DNA of 51,700 nucleotides from Mariprofundus sp. UBA1536. GTDB lineage: Bacteria > Pseudomonadota > Zetaproteobacteria > Mariprofundales > Mariprofundaceae. Where the stretch lies: positions 1 to 51,700 of the forward strand of contig DCPU01000019.1 of the NCBI GenBank assembly GCA_002323245.1, read 5' to 3'. The notes under the pieces were generated by a model. That model was given only the letters and a program-made list of their open reading frames with translations. It was not told where the DNA came from and did not search any database. Every line of letters starts with the position of its first letter. The stretch's first letter is position 1. A program made the position numbers and the translations under genes. Below are positions 8,221 to 16,850 of this stretch, piece after piece.

Positions 8221-9576
8221 TTAAGGGTGCGCTGCGTTGATGAAGAGCTGATCGATATTTTGATTCCATTCTGTGTTGTACAAACGCAACCAACGATCTG
8301 CTTGGGTTTCGCCTGTTTCAATAGCTTCAAACAAGGGTTCCAAATATTGGGCTTCACAGCCTTCGTCATTGCAGACATTGATGCGTTTGAGGCCAAACTG
8401 GGCGATTTCCACCATGATTTTAGCAAAATGATGCACATCCTTACCCAAAAAAGATGTTTTTAAAGCATCTTTAGAAACGGCTTTGGATAACGCCACCACT
8501 TCCGCATGCGTCCAGCTTTCGACCAAATCCCAAGCTTTTTGTAATGCCACTTCATCATAAAGCAAGCCTTTCCACAGGGCAGGAAGCGCTGAAATCCAAG
8601 GCCATTCACCAGCATCTGCACCTCGCACTTCGATGTAAGTTTTAAGGCGCACCTCAGGGAATGTGGTGCTCACATGCAGCTCCCAATCGCCGCGAGTGGG
8701 GAATTCACCAGGCAACTGAGGCAATTTCCCTTCAAGGAAATCACGAAATGATTCACCTGTGCAATCCACATATTGAGCGTCGCGCATCACAAAATACATA
8801 GGCACATCCAGCACCCATTCAGTCCAGGATTCAAAGCCGAAATCTTCTTCAAACACACACGCAGGAGTGCCAGTTCGTTTAGCATCGGTATCCAGCCAGC
8901 ACGCTGCGCGGGTAGATTTTAATCCCGAAGGTTTGCCTTCTTTAAAAGGTGAGGCTGCAAACAAAGCGGTGGTGATAGGTTGCAAGCAATAGGCCACGCG
9001 CATTTTCTTGGCCATGTCTTTTTCATCGGAGAAATCGAGGTTGGCTTGGGTGGTGGCGGTACGAAGCATCATGTCCAAGCCAAGGTTGCCTACTTTGGGC
9101 ATGTATGCACGCATAATGTTGTAGCGCGATTTGGGCATCCACGGGATATCTTCACGCTTCCATTTGGGCTGATAACCTAAGGTGAGGAAACCCATACCCA
9201 TTTCTTGGGTCAGGTTGCGCAACAAATCAAAATGACGACCAATCTCTGCATTCGTCTCATGGATGGTGGCAAGTGGCGCGCCAGATAATTCAAGCTGACC
9301 GCCTGGCTCTAGAGTGATGGAAGCAAGGCCATGTTTAAGGGCAATAGGATGACCATCTTCAAACACTGCCAACCATTGTTCTTCATGATTGCAATCGGCC
9401 AGGCGCTCCAATAAGCGTTGGATGCTTTTCTCACCAAAATAAGGGATTGGACGAAAAGATTCGGTGCAAAAGCCAATTTTCTCATGCTCAGTGCCAATCA
9501 GCCAAGCTTCTTTGGGCTTACAACCTCCGCGAAAATAATCTGCCAGCTGCTCTCTATAAATACGTGTTTGGTCCAA
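8221..9576 (-). CDS. gshA: Glutamate-cysteine ligase, plant/alphaproteobacterial type
   Basis: Catalyses ATP-dependent joining of L-glutamate and L-cysteine, the first step of glutathione synthesis, in the cytoplasm. At 451 aa it matches the GCS2 (plant-like) class rather than the enterobacterial class. Visible motifs are the early IGTEHEKIGF substrate/metal site (about residues 27-36), LEPGGQLELSGAP (about 90-102), MGMGFLTLGYQPKW, and the later TFPEVRLKTYIEVRGADAG, where R and E residues bind substrate. It is transcribed convergently with the SQR-like gene and divergently from the NusG-II gene, so it is probably monocistronic. No gshB is present in the window. Confidence 0.93.
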   Translation of the reverse strand: MDQTRIYREQLADYFRGGCKPKEAWLIGTEHEKIGFCTESFRPIPYFGEKSIQRLLERLADCNHEEQWLAVFEDGHPIALKHGLASITLEPGGQLELSGAPLATIHETNAEIGRHFDLLRNLTQEMGMGFLTLGYQPKWKREDIPWMPKSRYNIMRAYMPKVGNLGLDMMLRTATTQANLDFSDEKDMAKKMRVAYCLQPITTALFAASPFKEGKPSGLKSTRAACWLDTDAKRTGTPACVFEEDFGFESWTEWVLDVPMYFVMRDAQYVDCTGESFRDFLEGKLPQLPGEFPTRGDWELHVSTTFPEVRLKTYIEVRGADAGEWPWISALPALWKGLLYDEVALQKAWDLVESWTHAEVVALSKAVSKDALKTSFLGKDVHHFAKIMVEIAQFGLKRINVCNDEGCEAQYLEPLFEAIETGETQADRWLRLYNTEWNQNIDQLFINAAHP

Positions 9577-9673
9577 GTTCGCTCCACGATTGCAGATACA
9601 TCGGCGTGCAAAAGCCTGTTATCTTTTCAATCAAATCTTCTCGGTGTTAAGCTGCGTGAGTGGAAATCTACCG

Positions 9674-10123
9674 ATGAATCAAGCAAACAACCACCCCACA
9701 TCCACTAAGGATAGTTTGTGGATTTGTTTTCAAGGCAGCTGGGCAGATCGCCTGCTGTTGGCTTTGCTCATGGGCGGCATTATATGGCTTTGGTTTTTTA
9801 TCCAACATTCCCTCAACATCGGCGAGCCCACAGCTTTTGTGTATCATCAAGATCAATTGCTGGCCAAATATCCATTGCCCCGCGATGGGCAAGTGATTCA
9901 TGTGCCAGCTAACGGTGAAATTGGCACATCTGATATCGAAATCTCTAAGCACGGCATTCGTTTTGTCAGCTCCCCTTGCACCACGCACTACTGCATGCTT
10001 TCTGGCCATAAAAACCATGCTGGTGCAGTGATTGCCTGCGTGCCCAACCATATCATGGTGGTGCTGCGCGGCAGCTTTGATCGCCAGCAAGATAAACTCA
10101 TGTTTGATGCGGTGACTGAATGA
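9674..10123 (+). CDS. NusG domain II-containing membrane-anchored protein
   Basis: A 149-aa protein with one N-terminal membrane anchor (LLLALLMGGIIWLWFFIQ, residues about 25-42) and an outward C-terminal domain of the NusG domain II (KOW-like, DUF-type) family: VYHQDQLLAKYPLPRDG, then FVSSPCTTHYCMLSG and AVIACVPNHIMVVLRG. The two or three Cys in SPCTTHYCMLSG and IACVPN are typical of this family. It overlaps the next gene by 4 nt (ATGA). These two genes are often found together with redox or flavin-insertion genes in other bacteria, though no ApbE is seen here. The ATG at 9674 is preferred to the upstream 9590 start, which would put 28 unrelated residues ahead of the domain. The biochemical role is not established. 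Confidence 0.75.
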   Translation: MNQANNHPTSTKDSLWICFQGSWADRLLLALLMGGIIWLWFFIQHSLNIGEPTAFVYHQDQLLAKYPLPRDGQVIHVPANGEIGTSDIEISKHGIRFVSSPCTTHYCMLSGHKNHAGAVIACVPNHIMVVLRGSFDRQQDKLMFDAVTE

Positions 10124-10653
10124 GCCAGCAGCAGCTCACGCCGCGCCCAAGCCTAGCTTCGCTGGAAGCCACTGCTGTGTGGCTCACATTTGTGCTATTG
10201 GCTATCGGCCTTCATGTCTTTGAATCCGCGCTGCCCAATCTCGGGCCTTGGTTTAAGTTGGGGCTGGCCAATATCATGACTTTATTGGCCTTGGTCTTTC
10301 TTGGTGCCCGCGCAGCATTCACCCTTGCAATCGCCCGTGTGGTCATTGGCAGTATGTTTATCGGCACCCTGCTCACCCCCACCTTTTTCATTAGTTTAGC
10401 TGGCGCAATCGCGGCCGCTGTGGTGCTGGTGGTCTGCTACAAATTATTCCCACGCTTGAGTCTAATCAGTTTAAGCATGCTCGCAGCAGTTGCCCATATG
10501 TGCGGTCAGTTTATCACGGTTGAAACTTGGTTTATCCAACAACATGCATTGTATTACATCTTACCACCGCTACTGGCCTTGTCGGTAGTCAGCGGCTGGA
10601 TTAACGGTGCATTGGCCACCTATATCCATCAACGCCTCAAGGAGAGCTTATGA
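10120..10653 (+). CDS. Gx transporter family protein (HepS1-like integral membrane protein)
   Basis: A hydrophobic 177-aa protein with about five membrane segments (e.g. AVWLTFVLLAIGLHVFE, IMTLLALVFLGARAAFTLAIARVVIG, LAGAIAAAVVLVVCYKLF). The loop LPNLGPWFKLGLANI is the hallmark of the Gx transporter family, which databases sometimes mislabel as heptaprenyl diphosphate synthase component I. It resembles ECF-type substrate-binding components. The ATG overlaps the stop of the NusG-II gene, and its own stop overlaps the DUF924 start, so it is the middle gene of a coupled trio. The transported substrate is unknown. Confidence 0.8.
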   Translation: MSQQQLTPRPSLASLEATAVWLTFVLLAIGLHVFESALPNLGPWFKLGLANIMTLLALVFLGARAAFTLAIARVVIGSMFIGTLLTPTFFISLAGAIAAAVVLVVCYKLFPRLSLISLSMLAAVAHMCGQFITVETWFIQQHALYYILPPLLALSVVSGWINGALATYIHQRLKESL

Positions 10654-11198
10654 ACATCGCCACCGAAGAAGCCGTATTGCAATTTTGGTTTGAAGAATGC
10701 ACGCCCCAACAATGGTTTATGAAAGACCTGGCCTTTGATGAGGTCATTAAAACCCGCTTTGCCGCCACCCATGCAGCCGCAGCAGCAGGTGAGCTGGAAA
10801 ACTGGCGTGATACACCCGCTGGACGATTGGCTGAGGTTATCGTGCTCGATCAATTCTCCCGCAATATGTTCCGCGATACACCCCAAGCGTTTGCTTTTGA
10901 TGCCTTGGCTTTGGTGCTCGCCCAAGAGGCTATTCGTGTTGGCGCAGATCAAGCAATCGACATCGACCGCCGCGCCTTTATGTATATGCCATATATGCAT
11001 AGTGAATCCGCAAAAATTCATGAAAAAGCCATGGAACTCTTCCAACAACCAGGCACCGAGTATCAATACGAATTTGAGCTCAAACACAAAGTGATTATCG
11101 ATCAGTTTGGTCGTTATCCGCATCGCAATGAAATTTTGGGTCGCACATCCTCACCAGAGGAAATTGCCTTTCTTAAGCAACCGAACTCGTCTTTTTAA
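10650..11198 (+). CDS. DUF924 family protein
   Basis: A 182-aa soluble protein of the DUF924 family, which has a helical, TPR-like fold. Characteristic stretches are VLQFWFEECTPQQWF at the start, AEVIVLDQFSRNMFRDTPQAF (about 60-80), RRAFMYMPYMHSES (about 108-121) and the ending VIIDQFGRYPHRNEILGR (about 149-166). Family members are widespread in proteobacteria with no assigned enzymatic role. It overlaps the Gx transporter gene by 4 nt and has AAGGAGAG as a ribosome-binding site inside that gene. No terminator is visible before the GyrI-like gene 65 nt on. Confidence 0.85.
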   Translation: MNIATEEAVLQFWFEECTPQQWFMKDLAFDEVIKTRFAATHAAAAAGELENWRDTPAGRLAEVIVLDQFSRNMFRDTPQAFAFDALALVLAQEAIRVGADQAIDIDRRAFMYMPYMHSESAKIHEKAMELFQQPGTEYQYEFELKHKVIIDQFGRYPHRNEILGRTSSPEEIAFLKQPNSSF

Positions 11199-11263
11199 AG
11201 GCTAAAAACTTAAGCAGCGTTGATTGCATTGGGATTGAAGCGATTTATGCGTATATTGCGCAA

Positions 11264-11746
11264 ATGAATATTCGCATCATCGCATTCCCGCAAATCAAGA
11301 TAGCCACACTTGAACATCTTGGCCCCAAAGAAACCCTTCCCGATTCAGTGGCAACCTTTCGCGCATGGCGCAAAGCATCTGGGCTTTCGCCCGTGGCCAG
11401 CAAGCGTACCTTTGGCGTGGCGATTAGCGATCCTGAAAAAACCAAACCTGAAGCTTTCCGCTATGATATTTGTTCAGAAGTGGTTGCAGATGTGCCTGAA
11501 AACGATTTTGGTGTGGTCAATCGTTTTATCCCAGCCAGCCGCTGCGCTCAAACGCGCCATATCGGCTCACATGACACCTTAGCACGCACCGTTTATCAGT
11601 TCACCCGTGGCTGGTTCCCCGGCAGCGGTGAGCACTCTGGCGATTTCCCGTTGTTTTTCGAATATATCAATGTCGCTGATGACATGCCCGAAGACCATCG
11701 TATCACGGATATTTACCTGCCCCTCAAACCCAAGGCGGCGGCGTAA
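11264..11746 (+). CDS. GyrI-like / SbmC-type small-molecule-binding protein
   Basis: A 160-aa stand-alone GyrI-like domain, the fold also used as the effector-binding part of AraC/BmrR-type regulators. It starts with IRIIAFPQIKIATLEHLGP, has the typical SKRTFGVAISDPEKTKPEAFRYD split around residues 46-68, and ends FPLFFEYINVADDMPEDH and TDIYLPLKP, where the Glu in the EYIN strand corresponds to the conserved ligand-facing acid. There is no DNA-binding domain, so it is not by itself a regulator. Known relatives bind or hydrolyse small hydrophobic or planar compounds, or protect gyrase; which applies here cannot be told. Confidence 0.85.
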   Translation: MNIRIIAFPQIKIATLEHLGPKETLPDSVATFRAWRKASGLSPVASKRTFGVAISDPEKTKPEAFRYDICSEVVADVPENDFGVVNRFIPASRCAQTRHIGSHDTLARTVYQFTRGWFPGSGEHSGDFPLFFEYINVADDMPEDHRITDIYLPLKPKAAA

Positions 11747-11808
11747 AAATACCGCAACAAACCCCATCCTTTGCTGCATTACTTTTGTAAATTTTTGGTT
11801 GGGCGTGT

Positions 11809-11837
11809 TTGACCTTCTTTGATTCCTCAACTATATA
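11809..11837 (+). promoter_or_regulatory. Sigma70-type promoter for the beta-barrel gene
   Basis: TTGACC (11809-11814) and TATATA (11832-11837) are separated by 17 nt. The predicted start of transcription near 11844 gives a leader of about 17 nt with AAAGGAG at 11846-11852 before the ATG at 11861. Confidence 0.6.
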
Positions 11838-11860
11838 AGGGTCAAAAGGAGAAATTACTT

Positions 11861-12379
11861 ATGAAAATTCATATTTTAGGTGCCTGCATTGCACTTTCTT
11901 TAGCTATCTCAGGCAATGCTTTTGCCCAAGAGAATCAAGGTCATATCGGCATTGGCACATATAGCTTGAGCATTACCGATCAATCATTTACGGATACCTT
12001 CACTGGTTCGGCATTGATATTGGGCTATGATTTTAGCCAAAATATCGCATTAGATTCACACTTGTATGCACTCAAATACGAACTAAGCGACCTCATTGAA
12101 ATGAACGGTTACGATATTGTCGCGCGTTTTGGCAAGGTCGGTACGGGTTTTAACATCTCTGCCACTGCAGGTTTATGGAGTGAAACTTTGTCTTCTCCTC
12201 TATCAACAACCAATGCAGATTATTCGGGCACATCTTTAGGCTTTACCATCGGTTATGGCTGGCGCGACCTATTAATTTCATTGGAAGGTACCCGTCGTAC
12301 TGTTGCTGATTACCAAGGTAATGCCAGCGGCAACTACGACGCTGCAACGGGCGCTTTTAACGTTTTATATCGTTTCTAA
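11861..12379 (+). CDS. Small outer-membrane beta-barrel protein
   Basis: A 172-aa exported protein. The signal peptide is clear (MKIHILGACIALSLAISGNAFAQ, cut after AFA). The mature part is made of alternating strands with aromatic ends (GIGTYSLSITD, LGYDFSQNIALDSHLYALKYEL, FTIGYGWRDLLISLEG) and finishes in LYRF, the C-terminal Phe expected for BamA-assembled barrels. The size suggests 8 strands, as in OmpA/OmpX/OprG-like barrels. The ATG at 11861 is preceded by AAAGGAG, while the upstream in-frame start at 11819 would bury the signal. It has its own promoter. The function is unknown. Confidence 0.8.
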   Translation: MKIHILGACIALSLAISGNAFAQENQGHIGIGTYSLSITDQSFTDTFTGSALILGYDFSQNIALDSHLYALKYELSDLIEMNGYDIVARFGKVGTGFNISATAGLWSETLSSPLSTTNADYSGTSLGFTIGYGWRDLLISLEGTRRTVADYQGNASGNYDAATGAFNVLYRF

Positions 12380-12400
12380 ACGCACCAAACTTACCGCCGT

Positions 12401-12580
12401 TTAAGGTGAAGGCTCATCATCTACGTCTTTTTTATCCTCAAGAGGCGGTAAATATCGGTTTTCTTTATTGGCCAAACCATACAGATACACAGCCAACCAA
12501 ATCAAAGCCCCTGCTGCCAAAGCATAAAGCAGGGCTTCACCTTCAGTGGGTTCATCTGCAAGCCGCTTCCAACCAATCAT
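12401..12580 (-). CDS. Small single-span membrane protein
   Basis: A 59-aa protein, MIGWKRLADEPTEGEALL then a membrane span (YALAAGALIWLAVYLYGL), then a charged tail ENRYLPPLEDKKDVDDEPSP. The ATG at 12580 overlaps the radC stop as ATGA, so the shorter start is preferred to the one at 12592. The coupled start and sensible hydrophobic/charged pattern argue that it is real. I recognise no family. Confidence 0.5.
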   Translation of the reverse strand: MIGWKRLADEPTEGEALLYALAAGALIWLAVYLYGLANKENRYLPPLEDKKDVDDEPSP

Positions 12581-13263
12581 CTGGGCCACCAACCGTTTTC
12601 TTGGAAGGACAACACCTGCGTGCCAGCCACCAGAAAATGATCCAGCAACTTAATATCCAGCGTTGCGCAAGCTTCAATCAGTTGTCGGGTGAGCTGAATA
12701 TCTTGCTCGCTGGCTTTGGCTGTGCCGCCAGGATGATTGTGAAACACGATAATGGCTTTGGCATCAAGCTCTAAAGCACGCTTAATCACTGTGCGCGGAT
12801 ATACCGTAGCTCTATCAATGGTACCTTCAAATAATATTTCTGAGGATATGCAGCGATGCTGCTGGTCAGCAAACAAAGCGCCGAAATACTCAATGCTTTT
12901 TTCTTGTAATTGCACCCGCAGCCAAGCTTTAACGGCGTCAGGGGATGCCAGCATAGGTTTCTCTGCCAATTCCGAATTTAAATACTGGCTGTGTGTCGCT
13001 TTAAGCAATTTGAAAAATGAGGCCGATTCAGCGCCAAGCCCCTCCACGCTTTGTAAGGCTTGCACTTCCGCATCAAACACGCCCGCCAAAGTGGAAAACT
13101 GCGCGATTAAACGTTTGGCGATGGGTTTGACATCTTTGCGCGGGATGGCGTACGTCAACAATAATTCCAACACTTCATAGTCGTGAAACCCTTCAAGACC
13201 ATGCTGGGCAAAGCGCGCCTTCAGGCGCGCGCGATGCCCTTGGTTGGTGTCGGTTTCAGCCAT
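12577..13263 (-). CDS. radC: RadC family JAB/MPN-domain protein
   Basis: A 228-aa protein with an N-terminal helix-hairpin-helix region (YEVLELLLTYAIPRKDVKPIAKRL, split about 28-51; SVEGLGAESASFFKLL) and a C-terminal JAB1/MPN metalloprotease-like domain. The metal-site motif HNHPGGTAKASEQD (about 174-187) and the preceding Glu region are intact. The name RadC is historical: a direct DNA-repair role has been questioned and the true substrate is unknown. It lies 6 nt downstream of glyS in the same direction and is translationally coupled to the small membrane protein. Confidence 0.93.
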   Translation of the reverse strand: MAETDTNQGHRARLKARFAQHGLEGFHDYEVLELLLTYAIPRKDVKPIAKRLIAQFSTLAGVFDAEVQALQSVEGLGAESASFFKLLKATHSQYLNSELAEKPMLASPDAVKAWLRVQLQEKSIEYFGALFADQQHRCISSEILFEGTIDRATVYPRTVIKRALELDAKAIIVFHNHPGGTAKASEQDIQLTRQLIEACATLDIKLLDHFLVAGTQVLSFQENGWWPR

Positions 13264-13269
13264 GGTTAC

Positions 13270-15351
13270 TCATGCCAGACGCGACACGTCCGCCAATTTC
13301 AAAAACAAGCCGCGTAAACGCGCCAGCAAGGCCAGTCGATTCTTTTGCACTGCTTCGTCGTCAGCCATCACCATCACCCCATCGAAAAAGGCATCCACGG
13401 GCGTGCGCAAACTCGCCAAAGCATTCAATTGCGCTTTGGGCTCAGCGGGGAATGTGGCTTCTACCTTCTCCAAAGCTGCAAACAAAGCACGCTCAGCAGC
13501 TTCTGCAAACAAGGCGGTATTGATAGTCATCGCCACATCGCCAGCTTTTTTCAGGATATTGGCAATACGCTTATTCGCTGCGGCCACTGCTTTACCATCA
13601 TCGGAATCAGCAAACTTGGTCAGCAACTCTGCCACTGCCAAATGTTTATAAAGCGGTAAAGCCACATTGGCATGCAATGCTGCATCCATGGCAGCTTTAC
13701 TCACCATAAAGCCATCGGCCATACCCAATAAACGATCGAATACAAAGTTGGCCACCGCTTGTTTGGTTTCATCAGTGATGGCAATGGTTACGCGCTGTTG
13801 GTTCCATTGTTTGGCCGCCTCATCAAGCACTTCAGCCAAGGTCAATTCAATAGGGTTTGTTTTGTTTTCAAGCAAATGAATCAAACCAATCGCCGCACGG
13901 CGTAACGCATAAGGATCCGCGCTTGCCGTCGGGATTTTGCCCAGGTGGAAATAACCCAACAATTTATCCGCCCGCTCCGCCACACCAATGGCGCTGGCAA
14001 TGGCGCTGCTTGGCAAATCATCATCTGCGCCTGCTGGGGCATAATGCTCAGCAATCGCTTGGCTCACAGCCTGGCTCTCGCCATCAATGCCAGCATAAAT
14101 GCCACCCATATAACCCTGTAATTCTGGGAATTCGCCCACCAAACCGGTGGTAAGGTCGGCTTTACACAAATACGCAGCTCGCTGCGCTTCATCCGCATCC
14201 ACACCCAATTTTGCAGCTTTATCCAACACAAAACCACGCAAGCGATTTACTTGATCGCCGACCATGCCCAAACCATCTTGGAATGTGATATTCGATAATT
14301 TTTCAACTCGCGCTTCCAAGCTTTCTTTGGGATCGCGATCGAAAAAGAATGCAGCATCAGCAAGTCGCGCATTCACCACCCGCTCATTGCCTTGGGCTAC
14401 TGCCGCTGGGTTTTTCGATTTGATATTAGCCACCGCAAAAAACACATGGCTTCTGCCCTTATCGGTGTTGCGCGCTGCAAAGCAGCGTTGGTGATGTTTG
14501 AGCTCAATGCGGCTTACTTCTTCAGGCAAGCGCAGGAAATCTTCCAAATAATGGCCAGTAATCGCATGCGGCCATTCAGTTAGGTCGGTCACTTCTTCAA
14601 CCAAATCATTATCTTCAATCACCACCACATTGGCAGCTTTGGCAGCAGCAGCCAAACCATCAGCAACCGCAGCTTTACGTTTGGCCCTATCGGCAATGAC
14701 CATACGCTCTTCAAGCCACGCAAATGGCGTTGCCACACTGATTTCGCCTTTGGCATCTGCACACATGCGATGAGCATACGATTGTTTGCCCGATGTGATG
14801 CCGGCAAAGGTAAACGGAATCACTTCATCGCCCAACCGCGCCACAATCCAGCGCACAGGTCGAATAAAGGCATCACTTCGCGCTTCACCATCTTGCCATT
14901 GCATCTGTTTCGGGCTTGGCAAGCCGCGCAAAATTGCGGGCAAAGCAGCCGCTAGAATATCAGTCACTTTCTGACCTTTTACGCTGACCACAGCGCGCAT
15001 GTATTTGGCTTTGCCATCGCCTTTATCGGCAAATTCAAAATCAGCAAATGTAAGGCCCGACTTGCGAGCAAAACCTTCTGCTGCAGGTGTTGGCGCACCA
15101 TCTTTGATGGCAATATTTTCTGGTGGTCCCCAAATTTCTTGCTCACTATCCAGCTGCATCACAGGGCATGAAGGCACATGAATCAACAATCGCCGTGGCG
15201 TGACGCCAAGCTTTAAATCACTGATGCTGATGTTGGCATCTACAAACACTTTCTCAATCGCCGCTTGCAAAGCAGCACCCATACGCGGCGCAACACCTGC
15301 CGGGATTTCTTCTACACCAATCTCAATCAATAAGGGTTTCAATTCACTCAT
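13270..15351 (-). CDS. glyS: Glycyl-tRNA synthetase beta subunit
   Basis: The 693-aa beta subunit of the bacterial alpha2beta2 glycyl-tRNA synthetase, needed for tRNA-Gly binding. It opens with LLIEIGVEEIPAGVAPRM, typical of GlyS, followed by the B3/B4-like region (KYMRAVVSVKGQK), the HD-like core (ELKHHQRCFAARNTDKG near 285-301, DPYALRRAAIGLIHLLE near 485-501) and a C-terminal anticodon-binding helical domain ending DAFFDGVMVMADDEAVQKNRL. The start overlaps the end of glyQ by 4 nt (ATGA), so the subunits are made in coupled fashion. It is of full length. Confidence 0.97.
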   Translation of the reverse strand: MSELKPLLIEIGVEEIPAGVAPRMGAALQAAIEKVFVDANISISDLKLGVTPRRLLIHVPSCPVMQLDSEQEIWGPPENIAIKDGAPTPAAEGFARKSGLTFADFEFADKGDGKAKYMRAVVSVKGQKVTDILAAALPAILRGLPSPKQMQWQDGEARSDAFIRPVRWIVARLGDEVIPFTFAGITSGKQSYAHRMCADAKGEISVATPFAWLEERMVIADRAKRKAAVADGLAAAAKAANVVVIEDNDLVEEVTDLTEWPHAITGHYLEDFLRLPEEVSRIELKHHQRCFAARNTDKGRSHVFFAVANIKSKNPAAVAQGNERVVNARLADAAFFFDRDPKESLEARVEKLSNITFQDGLGMVGDQVNRLRGFVLDKAAKLGVDADEAQRAAYLCKADLTTGLVGEFPELQGYMGGIYAGIDGESQAVSQAIAEHYAPAGADDDLPSSAIASAIGVAERADKLLGYFHLGKIPTASADPYALRRAAIGLIHLLENKTNPIELTLAEVLDEAAKQWNQQRVTIAITDETKQAVANFVFDRLLGMADGFMVSKAAMDAALHANVALPLYKHLAVAELLTKFADSDDGKAVAAANKRIANILKKAGDVAMTINTALFAEAAERALFAALEKVEATFPAEPKAQLNALASLRTPVDAFFDGVMVMADDEAVQKNRLALLARLRGLFLKLADVSRLA

Positions 15352-16205
15352 GCCTCAACCCCCGCGTACCCTTGGGCAACGGTGCGTGCTAATCCTCGTA
15401 CGCGGCCAATAAAGCGCTGGCGCTCAGCCACAGAAATCGCGCCGCGTGCATCCAAAAGATTGAACGCATGAGATGCTTTGATGACTTCTTCATAAGCAGG
15501 TAAATACAAGCTAGCTTCGGATAAGCGTTTGCAGTCGGCTTCGGCATGGTTAAATGTTTCATGCAAAAACGCGGTGTCGGCATGCTCAAAATTATAGGCT
15601 GAAAATTCTTGTTCATTGCGGAGGAAAACATCGCCGTAAGTCACTTTCGTGCCATCGGGTTGCTCCACCCACACAAGGTCATACACGTTTTCCACGCCTT
15701 GGATATACATGGCCAAACGCTCAAGGCCATAGGTGATTTCACCAGGCGTACGCGAAAGCTCAACACCACCCACTTGTTGGAAGTAGGTAAACTGTGTTAC
15801 TTCCATGCCGTTGAGCCAAACTTCCCAACCCAAACCCCAGGCGCCCAATGTTGGTGATTCCCAATCATCTTCCACAAAGCGAATATCATGCACGTCGGTG
15901 TCGATGCCGATTTCGCGCAATGATGCCAAATACAAATCCAGAATGTTTTCTGGCGCTGGTTTGAGAATCACTTGAAACTGATAATAATGCTGCAAGCGAT
16001 TGGGATTTTCACCATAACGACCATCCGTCGGCCTGCGACAGGGCTGTACATAAGCTGTGCGCCAATCTTTATCATCAAGCACCCGTAGAAAAGTAGATGG
16101 ATGAAAGGTGCCAGCGCCCATGGCGCTATCGTATGGCTGTTGCACCACACAACCTTGTTTGGCCCAGAATTGTTGCAAGGTCAGCAATAAATCTTGAAAA
16201 GTCAC
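15348..16205 (-). CDS. glyQ: Glycyl-tRNA synthetase alpha subunit
   Basis: The 285-aa catalytic alpha subunit (class II aminoacyl-tRNA synthetase) that activates glycine. Typical motifs are MTFQDLLLTLQQFWAKQGC, QPYDSAMGAGTFHPSTFLR (about 23-41), YVQPCRRPTDGRYGENPNR (motif 2 region) and TYGLERLAMYIQGVENVYDL (motif 3 region). The start codon is GTG at 16205, with GGAGCG 7 nt upstream. It is followed by glyS with a 4-nt overlap. It is divergent from the SRPBCC gene across a 201-nt gap that contains only a TATAAT-like hexamer at 16288-16293, without a clear -35 element. Confidence 0.97.
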   Translation of the reverse strand: MTFQDLLLTLQQFWAKQGCVVQQPYDSAMGAGTFHPSTFLRVLDDKDWRTAYVQPCRRPTDGRYGENPNRLQHYYQFQVILKPAPENILDLYLASLREIGIDTDVHDIRFVEDDWESPTLGAWGLGWEVWLNGMEVTQFTYFQQVGGVELSRTPGEITYGLERLAMYIQGVENVYDLVWVEQPDGTKVTYGDVFLRNEQEFSAYNFEHADTAFLHETFNHAEADCKRLSEASLYLPAYEEVIKASHAFNLLDARGAISVAERQRFIGRVRGLARTVAQGYAGVEA

Positions 16206-16406
16206 GTTGGAACGCTCCGATATATACTACAAAACAAATATTTGGCGCAGACTATAGCTATTTCACGATTTTCGTCATTACATAAGTTATAATAAACACA
16301 GTCTGGCCAATCTTGCTTCGCAAAATTTAAGGCTGCTACTTGTAGGCGGTTACAACTTTATTTAATCTCTGTGTGCAGTGAATGAAGAATAAATAGGGGT
16401 AACGCT

Positions 16407-16850
16407 ATGCAAAAGCTATATTTCTCAATTGAAATTGATGCAACAAGCGATGTTGTCTATCAAAAGGTTATCGGCTCGGAAAGCTATAGTGTGTGGACGA
16501 AACCATTTTCTGAGGGCGGTTATTTCGAAGGCTCTTGGAACGCCAATGAGACCATCCGATTTCTTGGTCCCGATGGTAATGGCATGCTCTCTGAAATAGC
16601 TGCCAACACACCCAATGAATTCATCTCGATTCGTCATATAGGCATGATTGAAAACGGTGTTGAAGATACGCAAAGCGATAATGTGAAAGTCTGGGCACCA
16701 GCTTATGAAAACTACACCTTGCGCGAAGTTGCTGGTAAAACCGAGTTTAAGGTTGAGCTGGATAACCTTGAAGCGCACGAGCAATATATGCAGGAGACTT
16801 GGCCCAAAGCCTTGCTGGAATTAAAACGAATTTGTGAGGCTGCCCAATGA
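16407..16850 (+). CDS. SRPBCC (START/Bet v1-like) domain protein
   Basis: A 147-aa single-domain protein of the SRPBCC ligand-binding fold, probably AHSA1-like: IEIDATSDVVYQKVIG then YSVWTKPFSEGGYFEGSW, later EFISIRHIGMIENGVED and the C-terminal helix EQYMQETWPKALLELKRICE. It has the AHSA1-like features of a glycine-rich middle and a final helix covering the cavity. Ligand and role are unknown. AGGGGT lies just upstream of the ATG. Its last codons overlap the next SRPBCC gene by 4 nt, so the two are co-translated, probably after a gene duplication in the distant past. Confidence 0.85.
   Translation: MQKLYFSIEIDATSDVVYQKVIGSESYSVWTKPFSEGGYFEGSWNANETIRFLGPDGNGMLSEIAANTPNEFISIRHIGMIENGVEDTQSDNVKVWAPAYENYTLREVAGKTEFKVELDNLEAHEQYMQETWPKALLELKRICEAAQ

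Noticed and set aside
10120..10653. Heptaprenyl diphosphate synthase component I
   Set aside because: The gene is a Gx-transporter-type membrane protein; the prenyl-synthase name is a common database carry-over.
16206..16406. T-box or other leader between glyQ and the SRPBCC gene
   Set aside because: No T-box consensus, no specifier stem and no terminator were visible; only a TATAAT-like hexamer.
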